NCBI GenBank assembly: GCA_030432255.1 | Contig: JAUIHS010000024.1 | Span: 1-64,000, forward strand | Source of the DNA: Phycisphaerae bacterium | GTDB taxonomy: Bacteria > Planctomycetota > Phycisphaerae > Phycisphaerales > UBA1924 | DNA: 64,000 nt | Direction of reading: 5' to 3' | Shown here: piece after piece, positions 1 to 8,729 of the stretch | Numbering within the stretch: the stretch's first letter is position 1 | Layout of the letters: each line of letters opens with the position of its first letter | Made by a program: the position numbers and the translations under genes | Notes under the pieces: model-generated | Told to the model about the DNA's origin: nothing | The model's database searches: none | Seen by the model: the letters and a program-made list of their open reading frames with translations, nothing else

Positions 1-224
1 AGTTGGATGCCGCCGGTTCCGCCGTTGATGGTGAGTTCGACGGTGTACGGGGTGCCGAAGTTGTCCCAGTCGATATCGCCGAACTCGCCGGGGTTGGTGG
101 GGATGCCGTCATCCCAGCACTCGGCGGTGAGGTAATCACCGTCGGTGCAGCGCCAGTGCGAGTCGGCGAGGGCGGTTTGGGTGAGGGCGATTCCGATGAG
201 GATGGACGTTGAAGAGGTCTGCAT
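1..224 (-). CDS. Exported protein, N-terminal fragment (runs off left edge)
   Basis: An open minus-strand frame starts at ATG 224 and runs off the window without a stop, giving about 74 residues. It opens with a hydrophobic leader (MQTSSTSILIGIALTQTALA) that looks like a signal peptide with cleavage after an A-x-A type site. The following sequence is rich in Asp, Gly, Thr and Trp, including GDIDWDNFGTPYTVELTING, much like the start of the repeat-rich exported protein at 13304-16816. That resemblance suggests a surface or extracellular beta-helix-like protein, but no enzymatic motif is visible in the fragment. Function unknown. Confidence 0.6.
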   Translation of the reverse strand, partial: MQTSSTSILIGIALTQTALADSHWRCTDGDYLTAECWDDGIPTNPGEFGDIDWDNFGTPYTVELTINGGTGGIQ

Positions 225-407
225 GACGGCTCCTGGGCTGATGTCGCGTGTGCCGGGGGGGTGTCCGGGGGGGGTCCGGAAAGAGAACGCGACATCCGGG
301 CGGGGAGCGTCGGGAGAATTCCTGGAAGGCAACCGGAAATCGGGAGCCGGCATCCGTGGTGTGATCCGCTCTTGTCGCTGATCACTTGTTCCTGCCGAAA
401 ATCGACA

Positions 408-433
408 ACCCGACCCGGGGCATCGGGTCGGGT
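408..433 (-). terminator. Hairpin after the chemotaxis operon
   Basis: A perfect 10-bp inverted repeat (ACCCGACCCG at 408-417 and CGGGTCGGGT at 424-433) surrounds a 6-nt loop. It lies 46 bases beyond the stop of cheY, the last gene of the leftward operon. On the minus strand it is followed by a moderately T-rich stretch (TTGTCGATTTTC), consistent with an intrinsic terminator. The GGGTC unit is iterated to about 443. Confidence 0.5.
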
Positions 434-478
434 CGGGTCGGGTGGCGGGGCTGTGTTTGTTGGCGGCCGGGTTGGGCG

Positions 479-853
479 TCAGGCTTTGACGCCGGCCTTC
501 TGAAGGGTGGTCATGACGATCTGGGAGAGGCTGTCGGGGGTGAATGGCTTCACCGCGTAGTTGTTGACGCCTGCCTGGATCGCTTCGATGACGCGGGCCT
601 TCTCGGCTTCGGTGGTGACCATGATGATCGGGGTGGACTTGCCGGCGCCCCTGTAGTTGCGGACGAAGTTGATGCCGTCCATGACGGGCATATTCCAGTC
701 CAGCAGGATGATGTCCGGCTTGAAGGCATCGACCTTGCTGAGGGCGTCCTGGCCGTTCTCGGCTTCTTCGAGCGCTGTGGCGCCGATGTTATCGAGCACG
801 CCGCGGATGATTCGCCTCATGGTCTTGGAGTCGTCGACAATCAATGCGCGCAT
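479..853 (-). CDS. cheY: CheY-type chemotaxis response regulator
   Basis: This 124-residue stand-alone receiver domain is the last gene of the leftward chemotaxis operon. It shows the acidic pair D7/D8, phosphoacceptor D52 in LLDWNMP, the switch Thr in the VTTEAE stretch and K102 in the VKPF motif. It has no output domain, so it should signal by protein contact after phosphorylation by CheA. The start at ATG 853 gives the exact CheY fold; the frame stays open upstream but that part is antisense-like and overlaps cheX. The target (flagellar switch, pilus motor or other) cannot be told because no motor genes are present. Confidence 0.93.
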   Translation of the reverse strand: MRALIVDDSKTMRRIIRGVLDNIGATALEEAENGQDALSKVDAFKPDIILLDWNMPVMDGINFVRNYRGAGKSTPIIMVTTEAEKARVIEAIQAGVNNYAVKPFTPDSLSQIVMTTLQKAGVKA

Positions 854-872
854 GGTGTGAATTCCTCGGGTT

Positions 873-1385
873 TCAGGCGCCGGTCTGTATGGTGGGCTTG
901 AGGCTTTCGCTCTGGGCCTCGACCCGGTCGGGCAGGAATGCGACTTCGATGACGAAGGACCCGACGTCGGTATGGCAGGGGATCTTGACGCGTGCCGCCT
1001 GGCTGGGGTTGACGACGGAGTGACCGGGAGCGGCGACAACAGTCGGGCATCCGATACTGACGGAGAGTCCTTCGAACTTGGACTTGGCTCCTCCGACGAC
1101 CATGTTGGTGAGTTCACCGATGGCATCGGCGAAGTCGGCGCTTCCGAATTCCATACCGGGTCCGGCGAAGGCTTCGACAAGACCTTCGGCGGTCTCCTTG
1201 CTGAATCCGAGGATCACGGATCCGGAGACGTTTCCGGAGAGCCCGATGACGCCGGAGACATCCTGCTTGGTCTGTCCGGTAATCGGAGTGGGCTTGTCGA
1301 ATGTGACCGGGACCTGCAGCATGGTGTCGAAGACCGCTGTGGTTGCCTGGAGGAACGCGTTGATGTGGCTGGCATCGAGACTCAC
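873..1385 (-). CDS. cheX: CheX-type phosphatase of CheY-P
   Basis: This 170-residue protein belongs to the CheX/CheC/FliY phosphatase family. The diagnostic E-x-x-N motif is present as E91-LT-N94 within AIGELTNMVVGGAKSKF, on the helix that inserts into the receiver active site. Earlier residues (VSGVIGLSGNVSGSVILGFS) form the expected Gly-rich beta strands. It begins at GTG 1385 with GGAGG about 10 bases upstream. It sits 19 bases upstream of cheY and probably dephosphorylates that product, replacing CheZ. A second, shorter family member lies at 2662-3123. Confidence 0.88.
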   Translation of the reverse strand: MSLDASHINAFLQATTAVFDTMLQVPVTFDKPTPITGQTKQDVSGVIGLSGNVSGSVILGFSKETAEGLVEAFAGPGMEFGSADFADAIGELTNMVVGGAKSKFEGLSVSIGCPTVVAAPGHSVVNPSQAARVKIPCHTDVGSFVIEVAFLPDRVEAQSESLKPTIQTGA

Positions 1386-1494
1386 GGTTGCATGACCTCC
1401 ACGTCCGGCCTGCGTGCCGCGCGAGTTCGCGGCACGGGGCGACCTCTGGTCTTCTGTGGAATCGTCTGGAAGCGATGAGTTCTGAAGGAGAATT

Positions 1495-1542
1495 GGAAGA
1501 AGAGGGAAGAGGGAAGAGGGATCAGGGAAGAGGTGAAGAGGG
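1495..1542. repeat. Purine-rich GGAAGAG tandem tract
   Basis: In the 173-base gap between cheB and cheX, the plus strand carries a run of GGAAGAG/GGGAAGA units with slight decay and the minus strand is a pure CTCTTCC pyrimidine tract. It lies within the operon, so it would be transcribed as a pyrimidine-rich spacer. No start codon or obvious site lies inside; a role in RNA structure or length variation is only possible. Confidence 0.5.
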
Positions 1543-1558
1543 TGGTATGGCTCTTTCG

Positions 1559-2626
1559 CTAGGCCGCCTTCTCGGACTTCGTCTTGCGCCGTGTGAAGGC
1601 CATGATCGAAGCGGGGATCTTGTTGAGTGCGGCGACTCGTTCGACGCCGCCGCGTTCGTAGGCGGCCTTGGGCATGCCGTAGACGACGCAGGTTTCGGCG
1701 TCCTGTCCGACGGTGAAGGCACCGGCCTGTCTCATGGCGACGAGTCCGTCGGCGCCGTCGTCACCCATACCTGTCAGGATGATGCCCATGGCATTCGGGC
1801 CGGCGACGGAGGCGACGGATCTGAAGAGGACTTCGACGGAGGGTTTGTGTCGGCAGACACGGGGACCGTCGACAACGCGGACGAAGTATCCGTCCTTGTC
1901 CTTGACGAGTCTGAGGTGTCGATCACCTGGTGCGAGGATGGCTCGTCCGGGGATGGCGCGGTCGCCGTTGTTGGCCTCGATGACCTCGATATTGCAGAGT
2001 CCGTCGAGGCGGGCGGCGAAGGAGTTGGTGAAGCCTGCCGGCATGTGCTGCGCCATCACGATGGGTGGCGTGTTCTTCGGGAGTGGTGTGAGCACGGCGC
2101 GGAGTGCTTCGGTGCCGCCCGTGGAACTACCGATGGCGATGATGCGATCGGGGTCGAGGGGGCCGTCGTGGCTCTCGACCTCGGGCGGCTCATCGATGTC
2201 ATCCGTCGTGGTCTCGGTGAGCTTGACCTGCATGCCGGGGACGTTGCGGATGATGTTGGCGAGCCGGGCCGCGAGTTCGTTGATGGAGCACGACTCCGAG
2301 GGCTTCTGCAGGACTTCGATGGCGCCGTGTTCGAGGCACTCGATGGCGAGGGAGGTAGCGGATTCGGCGAGGGAACTGACCACGATTGTGGGTACCGGGT
2401 GGTACTTCTTCAGTTTCTTGAGGAAGGCCAGGCCGTCCATTCGCGGCATCTGTATGTCGAGGATCAGCACATCCGGCGAGAGTTCCGCCATCATGTCGCG
2501 TGCGACATAGGGGTCGGGTGCGGCGCCGAGAACATGGATACCGGGCTGCTCTTCGAGGTGCGCGGTGAGTGCTCGTCGGATGACGGCTGAATCGTCCACG
2601 ATGAGGACGCCCACTTGTTCAGACAT
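1559..2626 (-). CDS. cheB: CheB receptor methylesterase/deamidase
   Basis: This 355-residue protein has a receiver domain (1-125; D11/D12, phosphoacceptor D57 in LILDIQMP) and a C-terminal methylesterase domain. The catalytic triad lies in IGSSTGGTEA (Ser), MAQHMPAGFT (His) and TGMGDDGADG (Asp). It removes methyl groups from, or deamidates, MCP glutamates and opposes CheR at 4898-5725. The start at ATG 2626 is chosen because AGGAG lies 7 bases upstream; a 22-codon upstream extension would overlap the preceding gene and lacks a receiver-fold equivalent. Confidence 0.95.
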   Translation of the reverse strand: MSEQVGVLIVDDSAVIRRALTAHLEEQPGIHVLGAAPDPYVARDMMAELSPDVLILDIQMPRMDGLAFLKKLKKYHPVPTIVVSSLAESATSLAIECLEHGAIEVLQKPSESCSINELAARLANIIRNVPGMQVKLTETTTDDIDEPPEVESHDGPLDPDRIIAIGSSTGGTEALRAVLTPLPKNTPPIVMAQHMPAGFTNSFAARLDGLCNIEVIEANNGDRAIPGRAILAPGDRHLRLVKDKDGYFVRVVDGPRVCRHKPSVEVLFRSVASVAGPNAMGIILTGMGDDGADGLVAMRQAGAFTVGQDAETCVVYGMPKAAYERGGVERVAALNKIPASIMAFTRRKTKSEKAA

Positions 2627-2661
2627 CACGGAACTCCTGGAGCCGTGGGGTATCGGGAGGG

Positions 2662-3123
2662 TCAGGCGGCCTGCTTGGCTGCGTCGGCGCACCAGGTAAC
2701 GGTCAGTCGTTCACCCATGGACTCGACGGTGCAGGAGACGCCACCGGCCGTATCGGGGAGGGAAGCGATGGTGTGCGGCAGTTCGAGTGCGTAGGGCGTC
2801 TGCTCGCCACCGATGGCGACGATGACACAGCCACCGACGATGTTGGCGAGTTCGGTCAGGGCGTCCATGCCTTCCGATTCGAGTCGGACTTCATCGGGTT
2901 CGCAGCCGAGGATGCTGGAAGCGAGTTCGGTGAGGAAGCCGGTGCTGGCGGAGAGGTAGACGTGCCCGGAGGAGGGTCCGGCGTAGCCGATGCTGGCGTG
3001 GAAGTCCACGGGCGCCAGTCCGCTGATCTCGTCTTCCTCGACTGGGTCGACGATCACGAAGGCGGTCCGTTCGAGTGATTCGGAGAGGAGCATCCGGAGT
3101 TGGTTGCTGTCGATGGTGTTCAT
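2662..3123 (-). CDS. CheX/CheC-like phosphatase-domain protein
   Basis: This 153-residue protein resembles the CheX fold: a beta-rich N-terminal half (SSGHVYLSAS) and a helix with an E-x-x-N signature in ALTELANIVGG. It starts at ATG 3123, overlapping by 4 bases (ATGA) the stop of the upstream CheY-like gene, so the two are probably translationally coupled. That pairing suggests it acts on the 3120-3503 regulator, while the other CheX serves the operon-end CheY. It is shorter and more divergent than the 873-1385 paralogue, so loss of catalysis is possible. Confidence 0.75.
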   Translation of the reverse strand: MNTIDSNQLRMLLSESLERTAFVIVDPVEEDEISGLAPVDFHASIGYAGPSSGHVYLSASTGFLTELASSILGCEPDEVRLESEGMDALTELANIVGGCVIVAIGGEQTPYALELPHTIASLPDTAGGVSCTVESMGERLTVTWCADAAKQAA

Positions 3124-3503
3124 GCCTTGACTCCCATGATGTCCGCGATGAGGCGGCAGAGGTCTTCGGGTTCGAATGGCTTGTGCAGTGATGAGCGCAC
3201 GCCGAGTCCCTTGAGGCGATCGAGTCGCTCCTTGTTGGACTCGGTGCTTACGATGACGACGGCGACATCAGAGATGGCGTCGCGCTTGCGGAGTTCAGCG
3301 ACGAATTCCTCGCCGTTCATCACGGGCATGTTGAGGTCGAGGAGGACGAGGTCGACCCAGACGGTCTCGAGGACATCGAGTGCTTCCTGGCCGTTGCCGG
3401 CTTCGTGGATGCGATCCTCATCGATACCGGCGAGCCGCACCACCTTCTTGATGGCTGTTCGCAGGATGGGTGAGTCATCGACGATCAGTACGTTGCAGTT
3501 CAT
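3120..3503 (-). CDS. CheY-like single-domain response regulator
   Basis: A 127-residue receiver with D9/D10, phosphoacceptor D56 in LLDLNMP, the switch region VSTESN and the KPFEP lysine motif. It has no output domain. It overlaps the next gene (a CheX-like protein) by 4 bases and follows the HDOD gene by a 6-base gap, so it belongs to the chemotaxis operon. With two CheY proteins and two CheX-like proteins the system may drive two outputs or use one regulator as a phosphate sink; this is inference. Confidence 0.9.
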   Translation of the reverse strand: MNCNVLIVDDSPILRTAIKKVVRLAGIDEDRIHEAGNGQEALDVLETVWVDLVLLDLNMPVMNGEEFVAELRKRDAISDVAVVIVSTESNKERLDRLKGLGVRSSLHKPFEPEDLCRLIADIMGVKA

Positions 3504-3509
3504 ATCTGT

Positions 3510-4370
3510 TTATTCCGTCGTGGTACCGGCGAGGACGCCTTCGATTTCGTTGATACGGCTCCAGGTTTCGACGATCTCCGCCTCGGCTTCCTGGACGTTG
3601 AGGTGCAGGCCTTCCTGCACGTGGCGGGCCAGGCGGTACTCGAGTCCGTCCACGCCGATGGCGAGTCCGGCCCACAGACTGATGATGTCCGCCGCGTGAA
3701 CGACATCGAACAGATCGTTGTGTCGCTCATCCCCGGGGGGTGGCGGTTCGTGATGGAACCGGATGGCATCCGGGATGGGAGCCGGGAGGTTCCAGGACTC
3801 GGCGAGTCCGGCGCCGAGTTCGGCGTGATCGATCCCGAAGGCGGTGCGTTCGCGATCGAGGTGGCAGGTGGAGTCGGAAGCAGCCATCATCCTGGTGGCG
3901 GCGTCTTCGCCGCAGGCGACCTCGATGACGAGCTTGCCGATGTCGCGGAGCAGTGCGCACACGTAGGCGAGCGCGGGATCGACCTTGCCTTCGCGCTGCG
4001 CGATGAGTTCGGCGGCGATGGCGCCACCGACGGCGCCGCGCCACAGTTGTTCCCGTCGGACGCCGTAGGAGGCTTCGGCGCCGGTGAAGAGGCAGCGGGT
4101 CGACTGCTCGAGAATGAGCTTGGCGACCTGTCGGCTGCCGAGTCGGACGAGCGACTCGGAGAGGTCGAAGGTGCGGTTGGTGGTGTTGTAGGCCACCGAG
4201 TTGACCAGGCTGAGGATGCGTGCCGAGAGTGCCTCGTCCGCGCGGATGATCTGCTCCAGTTCGGACATATCAAAGTCACCGGACTGGATGACTGCGATGG
4301 CGCGGAGCGCGGCGGCCGGAGCGGGCGGCGGCTCGGGGCACTTGTCGAGGAAGTCTTTCACAGAGGCCAT
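3510..4370 (-). CDS. HDOD-domain protein
   Basis: This 286-residue protein matches the HDOD family (HD-related output domain): the N-terminal LDKCPEPPPAPAAALRAIAV segment, ADEALSARILSLVNSVAY, and a later DIGKLVIEVAC helix. HDOD proteins lack metal-dependent phosphodiesterase activity in general and act in signalling, often beside chemotaxis or cyclic-di-GMP genes. The start codon lies within the 3' end of cheD (13-base overlap) and is preceded by a GGAGACC ribosome site. Its place between cheD and a CheY-like gene suggests it is an output or scaffold protein of this pathway. Confidence 0.85.
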   Translation of the reverse strand: MASVKDFLDKCPEPPPAPAAALRAIAVIQSGDFDMSELEQIIRADEALSARILSLVNSVAYNTTNRTFDLSESLVRLGSRQVAKLILEQSTRCLFTGAEASYGVRREQLWRGAVGGAIAAELIAQREGKVDPALAYVCALLRDIGKLVIEVACGEDAATRMMAASDSTCHLDRERTAFGIDHAELGAGLAESWNLPAPIPDAIRFHHEPPPPGDERHNDLFDVVHAADIISLWAGLAIGVDGLEYRLARHVQEGLHLNVQEAEAEIVETWSRINEIEGVLAGTTTE

Positions 4371-4888
4371 ATGGTGGTCTCCTTCCCCTTGCTGCGGATC
4401 GTCACGGTTCCGTCTGCGAGGTTCATGGTCATGGTGCGGCTCATGGTGCCGCCGGTGTCTTCCGCGGCGAGCAGTACGTTGTTCTTCCAGAAGAGCTTTC
4501 TGAGGATGGTGCGGTTGCGGGTTCCGATGCGGAACTGTCCGTTGTCCTCCATGACTTCGGCGCCGCCGGCGGCACAGACGATGAGTCGGTCCTTCTTCGC
4601 GCCGAGGTCATACATGCTTCTGAAGAGCAGGGGGATACCGACATCGCCGAACATGCCGGGCTTGTCAGCGGCCTTGGCCTCATTGGTCTTGGCGTGGGGG
4701 AGCATGAAGTGGAGCATGCCGCCGATGCGTTCGACGGGGTCGTACAGCGTGACGCCGATGCATGATCCGAGGGCGTACGTGACGAGCTTGGCGGAAGCAT
4801 CGCTGGTCACGGCCATGTCCGAGATCCCGATGGATATCAGGCCCCTGTCATCAGCTTTTGCAATTCGGACTGCATCAGCGGTCGTCAT
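4358..4888 (-). CDS. cheD: CheD receptor glutamine deamidase
   Basis: This 176-residue protein has the CheD signature: catalytic C43 in YALGSCIGVTLYDP and H60 in GGMLHFMLP, followed by the VCAAGGAEVM and RIGTRN segments. CheD deamidates MCP glutamines and in CheX/CheC systems is regulated by binding the phosphatase, which fits the two CheX-like genes here. It starts at ATG 4888, nine bases after the cheR stop, with GAGGAAG upstream. Confidence 0.93.
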   Translation of the reverse strand: MTTADAVRIAKADDRGLISIGISDMAVTSDASAKLVTYALGSCIGVTLYDPVERIGGMLHFMLPHAKTNEAKAADKPGMFGDVGIPLLFRSMYDLGAKKDRLIVCAAGGAEVMEDNGQFRIGTRNRTILRKLFWKNNVLLAAEDTGGTMSRTMTMNLADGTVTIRSKGKETTIWPL

Positions 4889-4897
4889 GAAACTTCC

Positions 4898-5725
4898 TCA
4901 CTTGGCGTAGATGGACGGACGTACCATCGTGAAACCGGTATCCAGACCCGAGAGCGTCTCCGCGCCGCCGATGATCAGGACGCCATCGTTCGAGAGCAGT
5001 GTGGCCATGCGGCGCACGAGCTTCTCGCGGGTGTCCTTGTTGAAGTAGATCATGACGTTGCGGAGGAAGATGACATCGAACGGTCCCTTCATCGGCCAGG
5101 ATTCCATCAGATTCAAGCGATGAATCGAGACCATTGATCGAACGAGACTCTTGACCTGGTAGGAGTACTCGCACCGGGGGGTGTTGGGGAGCTGTCGTTT
5201 CTCGAAGTACTTGCCGAGGAGTTTCTTCGGGAGTGACTCGATGGCCTTCTCGGGGTAGACGGCCATGCGGGCGTGTTGCAGCACCTTGTTGGAGAGGTCG
5301 GTGGCGAGGATCTTGAAGTCCAGTTCTGCAATGTTGGGCAGGCACTCGTGGGCATGGATCCCGATGGTGTAGGGCTCGGAGCCGTTGGAGCAGGCGGCGG
5401 ACCAGATACGGACACTGGTGCCCCGGGGCTTCGCCGCGATGCGCGGATAGATGGCTTCCTCGACGTAGCGGAAGTGTTCCGCTTCCCGGAAGAATGAAGT
5501 GGTGTTGGTGGAGAGGAGGTCGAAGAAGACGAGCATGTCTTCCTCGGTGGCCTCGGTGCGCAGGTGTTCGAGGTAGCTGGCGATGCTGCCGTACTCGGAC
5601 TTGTTGAGCATCTTGCCGAGTCTTGTCTCGACGAGCGTCTTCTTCCGCGGCGTGAGATCGAGTCCCCAGCGCTCCTGCGCGAGGTCGGCGATTTCATTGA
5701 ACTGGGATGGTGAGATGGTTGCCAT
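4898..5725 (-). CDS. cheR: CheR receptor methyltransferase
   Basis: This 275-residue protein is a SAM-dependent glutamate methyltransferase of MCPs. The N-terminal helical domain (about 1-80) has the typical KKTLVETRLGKML stretch; the catalytic domain has FFREAEHF, the SAM-binding region IWSAACSNGSEPYTIG and PFDVIFLRNVMIYF. Its length fits the family. It is transcribed just after the MCP gene and just before cheD, giving a complete adaptation set with cheB. Confidence 0.96.
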   Translation of the reverse strand: MATISPSQFNEIADLAQERWGLDLTPRKKTLVETRLGKMLNKSEYGSIASYLEHLRTEATEEDMLVFFDLLSTNTTSFFREAEHFRYVEEAIYPRIAAKPRGTSVRIWSAACSNGSEPYTIGIHAHECLPNIAELDFKILATDLSNKVLQHARMAVYPEKAIESLPKKLLGKYFEKRQLPNTPRCEYSYQVKSLVRSMVSIHRLNLMESWPMKGPFDVIFLRNVMIYFNKDTREKLVRRMATLLSNDGVLIIGGAETLSGLDTGFTMVRPSIYAK

Positions 5726-5814
5726 GTTTGTCAGCCGTCTCCGATGTGAAGTGGAAGGCCTCGGCGGGGCGCGAACCCCACCGAGGCGAGCAGATCATGT
5801 CAGGCGATGACGGA

Positions 5815-8058
5815 TCAGAAGGACTCGAGCGAGGAGTCGTCGTCATCGAAGGGGATCAGGTCAGAGCCGGATGAGGCGGACCTGGCGGCCGGAGCCGGCT
5901 TGGGCTTCGGTGTGGACCGCGGTGCGGGGCCGGAGGACATCGAGCTCTCGGCGCCATTGATCTTGAACTGCGAGACGAGGTCTCTCAGCGCGGTCACCTG
6001 GGCGGCGGTTTCTTCGGAGCTGGATGCGAGCTCTTCGGCGTTACCGGCATTCTGCTGGGTCACGCGGTCGAGTTCGGACATGCCCTTGTTGATCTGGTTG
6101 ATGCCGTCGGACTGTTCTCCGGAGGCAGCAGCGATCTGGGCGACGAGATCGTTGACCTGGTTGGTGTTGGTCACGATTTCCTCGAGGGCTTCGCCGACGC
6201 GGGATGCGATGGCGACGCCGTTGTCGGCCCGCTTGGTGGACTCCTCGATCATGGCCGAGGTGTTCTTGGCGGCTTCGGCGGAGCGCTGGGCGAGGTTGCG
6301 GACTTCTTCGGCCACGACTGCGAATCCCTTTCCAGCCTCGCCGGCTCGTGCAGCCTCGACGGCGGCGTTGAGTGCGAGGAGGTTGGTCTGGAACGCGATC
6401 TCATCGATGACCTTGATGATCTTGGAGATCTCGGCGGAAGACGTCTTGATCTCGTCCATGGCGGTGGACATGTCAGCCATCTCGGACTGGCCACGATCAG
6501 CGGACTGCTGGCACTCCTGGCTGAGGTCGGCAGCGGACTTGCAGTTCTCTGCGTTCTGCTCGGTCATGCTGGCGATCTCTTCGAGAGAAGCGCTGACCTC
6601 TTCGAGGCTGGAAGCCTGCTCGGTGGCGCCTTCGGAGAGCGACTGGCTCGCCGCGGCGATCTGCTGCGACCCCTGATCGATCTGATCGGAGCCTGAGCTG
6701 ACATCGCGGAGTGCGGCGGAGATGTTATCGATCATGGTCTTGAAGCCGTCGGCCAGTTGTCCCATGGCGTCTTCACCGGTGAACGGGACTTCTGCGGTGA
6801 GGTCGCCACCGCCAGCGGCGCGGGCCACCTCGAGGAGCTGTTCGACCTTGTTCTGAAGGTCCTGCGCCTGGGCGCGTTCGCGCTCCTGTGACTCCTTCTG
6901 TTCGCGCTCCATCTTCTTCTGGTCCGTGATGACGGTCCAGGTGGCCATGCAGCCGACGAAGTTGCCATCGGGGTCGTAGACGCCGTCGGCCTGGAGTGAG
7001 ACATCTTCGCCACCGATGACGATCTCCGCCTTGTGGGGGAGCGTCTGCTTGGGGTTGGCGAGGATACGACGCTGCACTTCGGGGTTGGCGTGGAAGACAT
7101 CGATGCAGGTACCCATCATGTCATCGACCTTGACGGGGAGGTTGTGCTCGATGGTGCGCAGCGTGGCGGCGGAGGTGTCGTTCATGTAGGTCAGTTCGAG
7201 CTTGTCGTTGACAAGCATGACGTTCAGCGGGAGCTGACGCATCATTTCGCTGACCTTCTGTGCCTCGGCAGCGTTCGCGAGGGACGCCTGCTTCTGGGCG
7301 GTGATGTCGGAAGCGAGCTTGATCACCTTGTAGGGCTTGCCGTCCTCATCGAGGATGGGGTTGTACGAGGCGAGGATCCAGATCTCGTCACCGTTCTTCT
7401 TGAAGCGCTGGAACTCGCCGGCGTGGAACTGGCCGTGGGCGAGCTCATCCCAGAGCTGACGGTACTGGCCACTGGCCGCGAACGCGGGATCCACGAACAT
7501 GCTGTGGTGCTTGCCCTGGATCTCCTCGAGCGTGTAGCCGAGCGCATTGCAGAAGTTCTCGTTGGCGGTCCGGATGGTGCCATCGAGTTCGAACTCGATC
7601 ATGGCCTGTGATGCGCTGAAGCCGTTGATCTGGTTCGTGAACTCCTGGGCCTGGTCCTGAGCCTTCTTGCGGGCGGTGACATCTTCCCAGTTGACGATGG
7701 TGCCGGTGTAGTTGCCGTGCTCATCGAAGACGGGGGCGACCTGGAGGTCTAGGGTGAGTCCGCCGAAGCTGATCTCCGCGCGGTGGGGGAGATTGTTGGG
7801 ATCCGCGAGGATGCCGCGCTGGTGCGACGGCACCTTATGGAAGACATCGATGTTCTGGCCGACGATCTGATCCCAGTTGAGCTTGAAGTTCGCAACGAGG
7901 ATGTCGTTGATGGCCTTCATCGTCTCTTCGGCCTTCTTGTTGACATAGACGATGTTCAATTCGGAGTCGGCGACGAAGATGTTGGTACCGACGTTGTCGA
8001 ACGCGCTCTGAAGGGTGGCTGCGTTCTGCATGATGTTTGCTGCCGTCTCAGTGGACAT
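5815..8058 (-). CDS. Soluble methyl-accepting chemotaxis protein with three PAS domains
   Basis: This 747-residue receptor has no transmembrane segment or signal peptide, so it should sense a cytoplasmic cue. PAS1 (about 17-130) and PAS3 (about 270-380) share an IDVFH ... LPH-x-AEI pattern; PAS2 (about 145-255) is of a different type. A HAMP-like linker follows (about 400-450), then the signalling domain with its hairpin tip at about 550-592 ([20 protein letters not shown]). The tail is Pro-rich and ends in an acidic [10 protein letters not shown] stretch instead of a canonical NWETF CheR tether. ATG 8058 follows AGGAGG. It is the only receptor in the cluster. Confidence 0.93.
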   Translation of the reverse strand: MSTETAANIMQNAATLQSAFDNVGTNIFVADSELNIVYVNKKAEETMKAINDILVANFKLNWDQIVGQNIDVFHKVPSHQRGILADPNNLPHRAEISFGGLTLDLQVAPVFDEHGNYTGTIVNWEDVTARKKAQDQAQEFTNQINGFSASQAMIEFELDGTIRTANENFCNALGYTLEEIQGKHHSMFVDPAFAASGQYRQLWDELAHGQFHAGEFQRFKKNGDEIWILASYNPILDEDGKPYKVIKLASDITAQKQASLANAAEAQKVSEMMRQLPLNVMLVNDKLELTYMNDTSAATLRTIEHNLPVKVDDMMGTCIDVFHANPEVQRRILANPKQTLPHKAEIVIGGEDVSLQADGVYDPDGNFVGCMATWTVITDQKKMEREQKESQERERAQAQDLQNKVEQLLEVARAAGGGDLTAEVPFTGEDAMGQLADGFKTMIDNISAALRDVSSGSDQIDQGSQQIAAASQSLSEGATEQASSLEEVSASLEEIASMTEQNAENCKSAADLSQECQQSADRGQSEMADMSTAMDEIKTSSAEISKIIKVIDEIAFQTNLLALNAAVEAARAGEAGKGFAVVAEEVRNLAQRSAEAAKNTSAMIEESTKRADNGVAIASRVGEALEEIVTNTNQVNDLVAQIAAASGEQSDGINQINKGMSELDRVTQQNAGNAEELASSSEETAAQVTALRDLVSQFKINGAESSMSSGPAPRSTPKPKPAPAARSASSGSDLIPFDDDDSSLESF

Positions 8059-8103
8059 GGCCTGTATTCCTCCTGGTGCTCCAGAATCTTTCTGGGTCTT
8101 TGG

Positions 8104-8688
8104 TTACGCAGCCTCTTTGGCGCTTTCAGTTGCGGGTTCTGATTCGTTGTTGCCCTCGACGTCGTTGGCGAGCTCGGTGAGTTCGCCGGCGATGAGGACC
8201 TTGTCGATATCGAGCAGGATGGTGACACGCTGCTCTTCCCCGTCGATGACCTTGCCCATGCCGAGGATGAAGTCGGTGTTGAGCGAGAAGCCGAAACGCG
8301 GGGCGGGTTCGATGAGGTCCTTGGCGATGTCGAGGACCTCGCTGACGGTGTCGACGATGACACCCATGGAGAACTGCTCGCCGCCGTGCTGGTCCTCGAC
8401 CTCGACGACGATGACGCAGGTTGCCTCGGTGTATTCCACCGGGGGAAGTGCGAACTTGGTGCGGAGTTCGATCACGGGGATGATCTTGCCGCGAAGGTTG
8501 ATGACTCCCTTGACGTAGTCAGCGGTCTTGGGGAGCGGCGTGATATCGATGAGCCCGATGATCTCGCGGACGCGCAGGATCTCGACGCCGTATTCCTCGT
8601 CTCCGAGCCGGAAGGTGAGGAACTTGTTCTCGTTGTCGTCCTGTGACGTATCGTTGCCGGGATGTGTCCCGAAGGTCGTTTCGCTCAT
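8104..8688 (-). CDS. cheW: CheW receptor-kinase coupling protein
   Basis: This 194-residue protein is one CheW domain with short acidic tails. It contains the hallmark NKFLTFRLGDEEYGVEI start, LRVREIIGLIDITPLP and GVINLRGKIIPVIELRTKF. CheW bridges MCP tips and the CheA P5 domain in the signalling array. It lies between cheA and the MCP gene in the same direction, 42 bases downstream of cheA. Confidence 0.95.
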   Translation of the reverse strand: MSETTFGTHPGNDTSQDDNENKFLTFRLGDEEYGVEILRVREIIGLIDITPLPKTADYVKGVINLRGKIIPVIELRTKFALPPVEYTEATCVIVVEVEDQHGGEQFSMGVIVDTVSEVLDIAKDLIEPAPRFGFSLNTDFILGMGKVIDGEEQRVTILLDIDKVLIAGELTELANDVEGNNESEPATESAKEAA

Positions 8689-8729
8689 CGACGTATCTCC
8701 CGATTGTTCCCTTGGTGGTGCATGGCTGT

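Noticed and set aside
1388..2590. 400-codon plus-strand open frame opposite cheB
   Set aside because: It is the antisense of cheB; its low-complexity Asp/Gly/Val composition reflects the GC-rich codon bias of the opposite gene.
3603..4910. 435-codon plus-strand open frame across HDOD and cheD
   Set aside because: Antisense to two well-supported genes; no recognisable domain.
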